DNA of 64,000 nt from Saccharothrix algeriensis (GTDB lineage Bacteria > Actinomycetota > Actinomycetes > Mycobacteriales > Pseudonocardiaceae): assembly GCF_016907655.1 (NCBI RefSeq), contig NZ_JAFBCL010000001.1, forward strand, positions 744,001 through 808,000. The letters are read 5' to 3'. The notes under the pieces were generated by a model that had not been told where the DNA came from, did no database searches, and was given only the letters and a program-made list of their open reading frames with translations. Shown here one piece after another: positions 49,592-56,419 of the stretch (its first letter is position 1; every line of letters begins with the position of its first letter). The translations under genes were made by a program, and so were the position numbers.

Positions 49592-50092
49592 GTGAAGACG
49601 CCCGACGAGTGGATGCGGGAGTTCGAGGCGAAGATCGCCGACGCGCAGCGCAAGGCTGCCGCGGTGCAGGAGGGGTTGGCGAGCGCCCAGGGGTCCGCGA
49701 CCTCGAAGGACGGGTCGATCTCCGTCACGGTCGCGCCCAACGGCGCGCTGACCGACCTGAGGTTCACCGCCGACGTCATGCGCAGGTCGCACACGCAGCT
49801 CGCCGCGGAGGTCGTGGCCGTCGCGAGGGAGGCCCAGCGGGCGGCCGCGGTGCAGGTCGCGGAGACGTTCGGGGCGATCGAGGGCACCGACTCCGAGACG
49901 TACCGGGTCATCACCGAGTACCTGCCCGAGCCGGTCGAGGACGAGCCGGAACGGCCGCGGTACGCGTTCGAGCAGGAGCTCGACGGGCCGGCGGCGCGCA
50001 GCGACCCGCCGCCGCGCCGGTCCGCGCCGCCGCGTCCGGTGGACGACGACGACCGCGATTTCAGCAGCGAGTCGATTTTCCGGAACCAGTAG
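49592..50092 (+). CDS. YbaB/EbfC family protein heading the toxin operon
   Basis: 166 residues: a coiled helix (WMREFEAKIADAQRKAAAVQ), SKDGSISVTVAPNGALTDLRF and LAAEVVAVAREAQRAAAVQV, the YbaB/EbfC fold, then an acidic/Pro-rich tail ending SSESIFRNQ. It is a paralogue in plan of the YbaB-like gene at 6748-7287, which also heads a WXG/EspC-type operon. GTG 49592 is the best start. It is followed 18 bp later by the WXG-type protein and then the giant toxin, so its role is probably linked to the secreted cargo rather than to general nucleoid structure. Confidence 0.78.
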   Translation: MKTPDEWMREFEAKIADAQRKAAAVQEGLASAQGSATSKDGSISVTVAPNGALTDLRFTADVMRRSHTQLAAEVVAVAREAQRAAAVQVAETFGAIEGTDSETYRVITEYLPEPVEDEPERPRYAFEQELDGPAARSDPPPRRSAPPRPVDDDDRDFSSESIFRNQ

Positions 50093-50110
50093 GTCGGTCG
50101 GCGGGTAACA

Positions 50111-50944
50111 GTGGCAGAAGAAGAGAGCACCACCACCTGGTCCACCGGCGCAGGTGTGTTCGACAGCGTCAACGGGCTGGTCACCTCGCTGACCGCGGAG
50201 TCCGAGGGCGAGGGCGTCGACGTCATCGACGTCGCGCTGGGCGGCGCGGGCGTCGTGGTGGACCTGGTCGGCGTGGCGGTGAACCCGCTGGGCGCGCTGG
50301 CGTCGGCGGGCGTGGGGTGGCTGCTGGAGCACGTGAGCTTCATCCGGGAGCCGCTGGACGCGTTGCTGGGCAACCCGGACGAGATCAACGCCAACGTCGA
50401 CCAGCTCAAGCAGGCGGCGCTGGAGATGAAGGTGATCGCCGAGGAGCACCGCCGGGACCTGGACTCGGTGTCCGGCTGGGAGGGCCGGTCCGGCGACGCG
50501 TTCCGCTCCGAGATGGACACCATGGCGGCCGAGTACGAGGCGCTCGGGTCGACCATGGACGGCACGGCGGCGATCTACGCGCTGTCCGGCGCGCTGGTGT
50601 GCGAGCTGCGGGCGCTGATCTTCGGGTGGATCTCCGACCTGATCGGGGAGCTGATCGCGGGCGCGCTGATCGCGGCGGCGTCGGCGGTGGTGACCGCGGG
50701 CGGGTCGATCGCGGCGTACGCCGGGTACGCGGGCACGCGGGCGGCGATGCTGGCGACCAGGATGGCGACGCGGCTGTCGAAGCTGGGCGCGGCGATGGCG
50801 CGCATGGGCGGCCGGATCGCGAAGCTGGCCGACAAGATGCAGGGCCTGGTCAAGGGGCTGGAGCGGTTCGCCGAGTACGGCGGCTACGCCAAGACGGCCT
50901 ACGACGCGGTCAAGCCGTACGAAATGCCGCCGGCCAACGCCTGA
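50111..50944 (+). CDS. WXG-type type VII secretion cargo/partner with hydrophobic segment
   Basis: 277 residues. The WXG turn is VSGWEGRSGDAF (W123-E-G125), nearly the same as VWEGAAGDAF in the first locus. Hydrophobic stretches lie at about 40-75 and 165-215 (FGWISDLIGELIAGALIAAA), and a basic helical end follows. This resembles the N-terminal LXG/WXG-like partners that guide large toxins to the type VII machine. It is separated from the giant toxin gene by a TGATG overlap, so the two are made together and probably form a heterodimer through the toxin N-terminus. GTG 50111. Confidence 0.72.
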   Translation: MAEEESTTTWSTGAGVFDSVNGLVTSLTAESEGEGVDVIDVALGGAGVVVDLVGVAVNPLGALASAGVGWLLEHVSFIREPLDALLGNPDEINANVDQLKQAALEMKVIAEEHRRDLDSVSGWEGRSGDAFRSEMDTMAAEYEALGSTMDGTAAIYALSGALVCELRALIFGWISDLIGELIAGALIAAASAVVTAGGSIAAYAGYAGTRAAMLATRMATRLSKLGAAMARMGGRIAKLADKMQGLVKGLERFAEYGGYAKTAYDAVKPYEMPPANA

Positions 50945-53900
50945 TGGCCGGCAACCGGACCGGTCGCGGTCCGTCCTCGCACCGCGGCGGTGACGACGGC
51001 AGGTCGTCGTCACCGCCGGCGGCGTCCACCCCCGCCGGCACCGGGGGTTCGATCGGCGGTCGCGGCACGCGGATGGACACCGACGCCGTCGAGAACCTCG
51101 GCGGGCGGATCACCGGCCGCGGCGAGCAGCTGCGGACCGGTGTCGCGGCGAAGCTGAACATCAGCGCCGGTTCGAGCAGCGCGGGCGTGTTCGGGCAGGT
51201 CGCGATGATCCAGGCCGACCGCGCCATCGCGACCGCGCGCAACGGCGCGGACAAGGCGGCGGAGGCGGCGGACAACGCGGGCGCGAAGACCAAGGCCACC
51301 GCGCAGACGGCCCGCGACACCGACCAGTCGGCGGCGAACTCCCTGCGCCGCATCGAGAGCCGCCCCCCGGTCACGACGTCCACCGGTTCGACGGGCACGG
51401 GCACGTCGTCGTCCCCGTCCTCGTCCTCGGCCGGCCGCACGTCCGCCGCGCCGACGCTGCCCGGCGGTCCCGCCGGCACGTCGAGCCCGGCCCGGCCCGG
51501 CGGCGCCTCGACGCCCGCGAGCCCGCCGCCGTCGTTGGGCAACCGCCTCGGCGGGCCGCCGGCGACCGGTGGGCCCTCGACCACGCCCGGCCGGTCCGGT
51601 GGCCCGGTCCCGCCGGTCACCCGGCCCGGTGGCCCCGCGCCCGGTGGCCTTCCGGGTGGTTCTCCGGGTGGCTCTCCGGGTGGTCTTCCGGGCAGCCCGG
51701 CTCCCGGGACCACGCGACCCGGTGGCGCGCCGGCCGCGCTCGACCGGCACGCCGGCGGGCCGCAGGCGGCGACGCGTCCCGATGGCGTGCCGCGCGCCGG
51801 GGGCGTGCCGGGCGGGCTCCCCGCCAGCGGGCCGCAGGCTGGTGGGGCCCAGGCTGGTGGGGCGCGTCCGGGCGGTGTGCCCGGTGGGAGCGCGCCCGGT
51901 GGTGCTCCGCGGACCGGTGGGGTTCCGGGCGGTGGGGTTCCGGGCGGGACGCCTGGCGCGCCGCGGGCGAGCAATGCGCCCGGTGGGATGCCGAGTGGTG
52001 TGCCCGCTGCGACGCCGAGTGGTGGGGCGCGGCCCGGCGGTGCGCCAGGCGCTGTCCCGGGTGGTGCGCCTGGCACTGCCCCCGGTGGTGCGCCGCGGCC
52101 CGCCGGCACGCCTGGTGGGATGCCGCCGCAGGGCGGGATCCCACCGCGAGGTGGGCACACTCCCCCAGGGGGCGGGATGCCGCCGCAGGGCGGGCCCGCG
52201 CGACCGGGTGGACCGCACGACCGCCCGTCTCCCGGCACCGCGCCAGGGGGGCGGCCGATGCCGGCCGGGAACGCGCCGCACCCCGGGCCCCCGCCTTCCC
52301 CGCAGCAGCCGAACCCCGGCCGGCCACCGCACCCCGGACAACCGCACACCGGACAGCCGCACACCGGACAAGCACACCCCGGGCAGCCGCACACCGGGCG
52401 GTCGCACACAGCGCCTTCGCACGCCGGCCAACCGCACGCCGGCCAACCGCACGCCGGGCAACCGCGCCCGGAACAGCCGTTCTCCAGGCCGCACACCGGA
52501 CAGCCGCACCCTGCGCAACCGCACACCGCACACCCTCACAACGCTCAACCTCGCGCCGCGCAACCTCATCCCGGGCAACCTCACCCCGGGCAGACGCCGC
52601 GCCCCGGCCAGGTGCCGCACTCCGGGCCACCACCTCGGTCCACCCCACCGCCGAGTGGAATGCACGCGCCCCGGGCGGGCACCGGTCCGTTCGCCCCGCC
52701 GCACGGCGGGCAGCAGACGCGCCCCGGCGGTCCGCCCGCACCCGGCCGCGCGCCGGACTTCGGGCAGCGGCCCCACCAGCCCGCGCCGTGGGCCCCGCCG
52801 GGCGCGGCTCCCCCGCCCGAGCGGGCGAACGCCGGGGGCGCGCCTCCGCAGGGCCCGCCGGACAGCGGAACCGCCCCGCGCCAGGACGGGCCGCCACCGG
52901 TCGCGCTGCACCACGTCGACCCGTCGACGTACGGCGTGTCCACTGTGGTCACGAGGGACGTCGAAGGGTGGGCGCGGGACGAGAACGCGCTCTACCGCGG
53001 GGACACCCGGTCGCCGGAGGAGGTCCGCGCGGCGGGCGGGTTCCACCCGCACCGGCCGGACGCGCCCGACCTGCGGCAGCACGTCCACGGTGACACGAAC
53101 GCGTTCGTCAGCACGTCCACCGACCAGGAGGTCGGCGTGGAGCGGGCCGGGCGCGGCGCCGTCTACGTGATCCACGCGCCGGGCGGGGTCCTGACCGACC
53201 CGACCATGCGCGCCAACGGGGACACCCGCGGGTACGGCGAGTCGGAGGTGCTGTTCCCGGGCGGGGTGGACTGGCGGTACGTCGCCGGGTGGCACGAGGT
53301 CCGGTACGACCCGGGCGAGCGCAGGTTGGTGCCCGGACCGTTCGTGCCCAACCCGAACTACATCGGTGACCGGGTGGCGGGCACGCCCGGCTCCGGCGCC
53401 GTTTCCCGCTCCGACGCGTCGCCGAGCACGCCGCAGGCCGCCGACCCGACGCCGAGCCGGGCACCGGACCCCGCACCGCCGCCGCCCCGGACCGCACCCG
53501 ATGTCGCCACGCACAGCCCCGCGCAGGCGTGGCCGCCGGCCAGGCAGGAGCCGGCGGCGCAGGGCCGGCCGGGAGACGCGCGGCAGCCCGCCCCCGGACA
53601 GCCCGCCCCCGGACAGTCGGGCCACGGACAGGCGCGGACCGACCACCCCCACGGCGGGCAGCCCCGGCAAGACGGCGCGCCCCACCAGGGCCGGCAGCAC
53701 CCCGGTCAGCAGCCGGGCCAGCAGCACCCGGGCCAGCAGCACTTGGGCCAGCAGCACTTGGGCCAGCAGCACCCAGGACAGCAGCACCCAGGGCAGCGCC
53801 AGCCGGGACAACAGCACCCGGGACAGCACCAGCCGGGACAGCACCAGCCGGGCAACCGGCACCCGGGCCAGCAGTCGCCGGTCGGCCAGGCGCAGCCGCA

Positions 53901-55767
53901 CGCGCCGTTCCGCGGCGACCAGTTCCCGCCGCCCACCGACCGCGCACAGCAGCCCCACCCCTACGACGCCCACAGCCGGCCACCGGCCGGCCCGTTCGAT
54001 CCGCGGGTGCAGCAGCCCAGGCCGCACGACGCCCCGCCGAACCCGTACGCGGATCGGACCCAGCCCCAACACACCCAGCCCCAACACACCCAGCCCCAGC
54101 ACTTCCCGCCCGGTCACCCGCCCACCCAGCAGCCCTCGTTCGGCCCGATGGGCAGCGAGGCGTGGGAGGCGCAGCGGCGCGAAGCGGAGGCCGAGCAGGC
54201 GCGGCAGGCCCAGCGGACCGCCGAGCAGGAGCGACCGCGCAGGTTCGAGGCGCCGCCGCGGGAGGAGCGACCCCGGCGGCCGTTGGGCGAGCGGCTCCGG
54301 GAGCTGCCCGACGAGCGGCTGGACCGCCACCGGCAGCACATGCAGGCCACGCCCGCCGGCATGTCGATCTTCCCCAGCGGCGAGAGCGGCGAGCGGTACT
54401 CGGCCAACCAGGTGCCGAAGATCCCCGGCAGGTTCGTGGTCGACGTGCACGGCTCCGCCGGGGCGGTCCGCGTCGACCGCTCGAACCTGAGCGCGGACGA
54501 CCTCGCCGACATCCTGATGGCCAACCCGGACTGGGACGGCAAGACGCCGATCACGCTCGCGGGCTGCCGGACGGGCCAACTGCCGGACGGGTTCGCGGCC
54601 CGGCTCGCGGAGCGCACGGGCGTGCCGGTCACCGCGCCGACCACCGACGCGTGGGTCGACTACGACGGCAACATGTTCGCGTCCGACACGCACGGCACGC
54701 CCAACGGCGACCGCCCGGGTTGGCCGCCGAACGGCGAGTGGCACACCTTCGGCCCCGACGGCTCCCACCACGTCGACGAAAGCCCTTACCCGCCGGGCCA
54801 CCCCCCGACGTGGGGCGACGACCTGCCGGCCGAGGCCCCGTCGCACGCGACCCAGCGCGGCGAGGTGGTGTCGGAGCTGAAGGTCCTGGAACCGAACCAG
54901 GTCTCCGGCCGCTCGATCCTCAAGGACGTGCGGGAGGAGTACGTGCGGGACTACCGCGACCGGATCGAGCAGCAGGGCAAGCAGGTCGCGGTGATCCGGT
55001 TCGACCCGCAGCCGACCGACCCGGACTCGTGGAAGGCCAAGATGGACGCCTCGCGCGCCTCGGCCGACCAGAAGGAGAAGAACATCGGGGCGCTCGGCTA
55101 CCAGGTGCACCACCACCTGCTGCCCCCGAACGCGAGCCGCGAAGACCTGCAAGCGCTGATGGACCGGTTCAACAACGACAGCGACGTGAGCGGCATCATC
55201 CTCCAGATGCCCGCACCGCAGCGTTTCCAGGACTTCGTCGAGCAGATCAGCCCCGAGAAGGACATCGACGCGCTGCTGCACGACGACGCCTCGCCGCACG
55301 ACGCGTGCGCGACCGCGGACGGCATCGTGCGCGTGGTGGACCCCTTCCTGGAGGGGCGGCCCACGGTGGCGGTGGTCGGCTCGGACGGGTTCGTCGGCGG
55401 CGGTGTGGTGCGGCTGCTGGAGCAGCGCAGCGCCGAGATGGTGCTGCTGGACCAGGGCAGCGACCTGATGCGCGTCCGGGACGCGGACATCGTCGTCTCG
55501 GTCACGGGCGCGCCGCGCATCCTGGGGCCGGAGCACCTGCACGAGGGTCACCTGCTCGTGGTGGACTCCGGGTTCGTGCCCCAGCCGGGCACGAAGACGA
55601 TCCTCAGCGACGTGCAGCAGGAGGCGTCCGCGCTCCCCCGGCTGGTCACGCCCGTGCCGGGCGGCATCGGGCCGGTGGAGATGGCGGTGCTGCTGGACCG
55701 CCTGGTGCGCCGGGACGTCGACCCGGACCTGCCGCCGTGGCGGGTGGTGCGCCCGGAGGGGACGTGA
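50944..55767 (+). CDS. 1607-residue polymorphic toxin-like protein: EspC-like helix, ADP-ribosyltransferase, clan-CD-like domain, FolD-like C-terminus
   Basis: Modules: residues about 44-140, helical EspC/WXG-like segment; 141-650, Gly/Pro/His/Gln low-complexity linker; about 650-808, ADP-ribosyltransferase of the R-S-E class (R685 in LYRGD, S723-T-S725 in AFVSTSTD, E766-S-E768 in YGESEVLFPGG); 809-1135, Gln/His/Pro repeats; about 1140-1290, a domain with His1169 in VVDVHGSAG and Cys1208 in ITLAGCRTG, like clan CD cysteine peptidases; about 1310-1607, FolD-like dehydrogenase/cyclohydrolase with K1377, Q1421 in ILQMPAP, D1442 in KDIDAL and TPVPGGIGP. The FolD tyrosine position is Ser1373. Probably exported by type VII secretion with the WXG protein upstream; toxicity is inferred. 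ATG 50944 overlaps that gene's stop; the open frame upstream is not coding. Confidence 0.8.
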   Translation: MAGNRTGRGPSSHRGGDDGRSSSPPAASTPAGTGGSIGGRGTRMDTDAVENLGGRITGRGEQLRTGVAAKLNISAGSSSAGVFGQVAMIQADRAIATARNGADKAAEAADNAGAKTKATAQTARDTDQSAANSLRRIESRPPVTTSTGSTGTGTSSSPSSSSAGRTSAAPTLPGGPAGTSSPARPGGASTPASPPPSLGNRLGGPPATGGPSTTPGRSGGPVPPVTRPGGPAPGGLPGGSPGGSPGGLPGSPAPGTTRPGGAPAALDRHAGGPQAATRPDGVPRAGGVPGGLPASGPQAGGAQAGGARPGGVPGGSAPGGAPRTGGVPGGGVPGGTPGAPRASNAPGGMPSGVPAATPSGGARPGGAPGAVPGGAPGTAPGGAPRPAGTPGGMPPQGGIPPRGGHTPPGGGMPPQGGPARPGGPHDRPSPGTAPGGRPMPAGNAPHPGPPPSPQQPNPGRPPHPGQPHTGQPHTGQAHPGQPHTGRSHTAPSHAGQPHAGQPHAGQPRPEQPFSRPHTGQPHPAQPHTAHPHNAQPRAAQPHPGQPHPGQTPRPGQVPHSGPPPRSTPPPSGMHAPRAGTGPFAPPHGGQQTRPGGPPAPGRAPDFGQRPHQPAPWAPPGAAPPPERANAGGAPPQGPPDSGTAPRQDGPPPVALHHVDPSTYGVSTVVTRDVEGWARDENALYRGDTRSPEEVRAAGGFHPHRPDAPDLRQHVHGDTNAFVSTSTDQEVGVERAGRGAVYVIHAPGGVLTDPTMRANGDTRGYGESEVLFPGGVDWRYVAGWHEVRYDPGERRLVPGPFVPNPNYIGDRVAGTPGSGAVSRSDASPSTPQAADPTPSRAPDPAPPPPRTAPDVATHSPAQAWPPARQEPAAQGRPGDARQPAPGQPAPGQSGHGQARTDHPHGGQPRQDGAPHQGRQHPGQQPGQQHPGQQHLGQQHLGQQHPGQQHPGQRQPGQQHPGQHQPGQHQPGNRHPGQQSPVGQAQPHAPFRGDQFPPPTDRAQQPHPYDAHSRPPAGPFDPRVQQPRPHDAPPNPYADRTQPQHTQPQHTQPQHFPPGHPPTQQPSFGPMGSEAWEAQRREAEAEQARQAQRTAEQERPRRFEAPPREERPRRPLGERLRELPDERLDRHRQHMQATPAGMSIFPSGESGERYSANQVPKIPGRFVVDVHGSAGAVRVDRSNLSADDLADILMANPDWDGKTPITLAGCRTGQLPDGFAARLAERTGVPVTAPTTDAWVDYDGNMFASDTHGTPNGDRPGWPPNGEWHTFGPDGSHHVDESPYPPGHPPTWGDDLPAEAPSHATQRGEVVSELKVLEPNQVSGRSILKDVREEYVRDYRDRIEQQGKQVAVIRFDPQPTDPDSWKAKMDASRASADQKEKNIGALGYQVHHHLLPPNASREDLQALMDRFNNDSDVSGIILQMPAPQRFQDFVEQISPEKDIDALLHDDASPHDACATADGIVRVVDPFLEGRPTVAVVGSDGFVGGGVVRLLEQRSAEMVLLDQGSDLMRVRDADIVVSVTGAPRILGPEHLHEGHLLVVDSGFVPQPGTKTILSDVQQEASALPRLVTPVPGGIGPVEMAVLLDRLVRRDVDPDLPPWRVVRPEGT
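51640..52620 (+). repeat. Gly-Pro-Gly and His-Pro-Gly-Gln coding repeats
   Basis: Degenerate repeats inside the toxin gene. About 51640-52260 encodes GGxPGG-type units (15-24 bp), and about 52310-52600 encodes QPHTGQPHAG-type pentapeptides (15-bp units such as the one starting CACACCGGACAGCCG). They form a disordered linker before the ADP-ribosyltransferase domain. Confidence 0.75.
53695..54105 (+). repeat. 15-bp tandem repeats encoding HPGQQ units
   Basis: 53695-53875 has about a dozen 15-bp units (such as CAGCACTTGGGCCAG) coding for HPGQQ/HLGQQ/QPGQH. 54061-54105 has three copies of CAGCCCCAACACACC or close variants (QPQHT). Unit length keeps the frame on expansion or contraction. They separate the ADP-ribosyltransferase from the clan-CD-like domain. 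Confidence 0.8.
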
Positions 55768-55772
55768 CCGGG

Positions 55773-56252
55773 TCAGAACTCCCAGCCGAGCGCCCGCACC
55801 GTCTCGGGCACCGGGTCGAGCCCGAGGTCGCCGTACAGCTCCTCGAACTCCGCCGCCCGGTAGTTGCGGTGCTTCTTGATGTCGTCGTGGTAGTGCCCGT
55901 TGAAGTAGAGCAGGTCGGTGACGACGAACTCCTCGGGAGCGCCGTCGATGTACCGGTCGGAGAACTCACCGAAGTGCTGCACCCACAGGACTTGGTCCCA
56001 CGGCACCTCCACCGAGTCGCCGACCGCCGCGCGCAGCGCCTCGGCCGGCCGGTCGAAGTAGCCGAGCGACCAGTGCCGGGAGTTGCTGCGGATCTCGGTG
56101 AACACCGCGACCGGCGGCAGCGGCGGCTCGCGCAGGACGAGCCGGGCCAGGCAGTGGGCGTCCCGGCTGTCGCGCAGGTGCTCGTAGCGCAGGATCATCC
56201 GGATCTGGGCGCCCTGCTCCTTGGTCACCACGTCGCGGTGGTCCTGCCCCAT
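55773..56252 (-). CDS. hypothetical protein convergent to the toxin (possible immunity protein)
   Basis: 159 residues, no signal peptide or membrane segment. Features: IRMILRYEHLRDSRDAHCLA, VAVFTEIRSNSRHWSLGYFD, QVLWVQHFGEFSDRYIDGAP, EEFVVTDLLYFNGHYHDDIKKHRN. I do not recognise the family. It begins 5 bp after the toxin stop on the opposite strand. Cytosolic location, small size and position make it the only immunity candidate beside the toxin, although immunity genes are usually co-directional. ATG 56252 has a GAGG site 7 bases upstream; the frame is open to 56339. Confidence 0.65.
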   Translation of the reverse strand: MGQDHRDVVTKEQGAQIRMILRYEHLRDSRDAHCLARLVLREPPLPPVAVFTEIRSNSRHWSLGYFDRPAEALRAAVGDSVEVPWDQVLWVQHFGEFSDRYIDGAPEEFVVTDLLYFNGHYHDDIKKHRNYRAAEFEELYGDLGLDPVPETVRALGWEF

Positions 56253-56419
56253 CGGCGCACCTCGTCGGAATCGGCTCCGGGAGCGGGGCCCGGTCGGCTC
56301 CGGGCGCGCCCGCGGGACGAACGCTACCAGCCCCGCCACCGGTTTTCGGCCGTTCCGCCGACGACCGCCGACCGCCGGGCGATATCGTCGGGCGCACCGA
56401 GTGCAGGGGAGATTTCCGC

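Noticed and set aside
49177..50943. Upstream extension of the toxin frame by 589 codons
   Set aside because: It overlaps the YbaB-like and WXG-type genes in another frame; those have motifs and proper starts, while the extension is Arg/Gly-rich noise.
52310..54105. Possible CRISPR-like array
   Set aside because: Repeats are 15-bp coding units in frame with the toxin gene and have no unique spacers.
51010..55551. A 1513-codon open frame on the minus strand opposite the toxin gene
   Set aside because: It is the complement of the toxin gene, rich in Arg/Ala/Gly/Val without family motifs. The plus strand shows clear domains.
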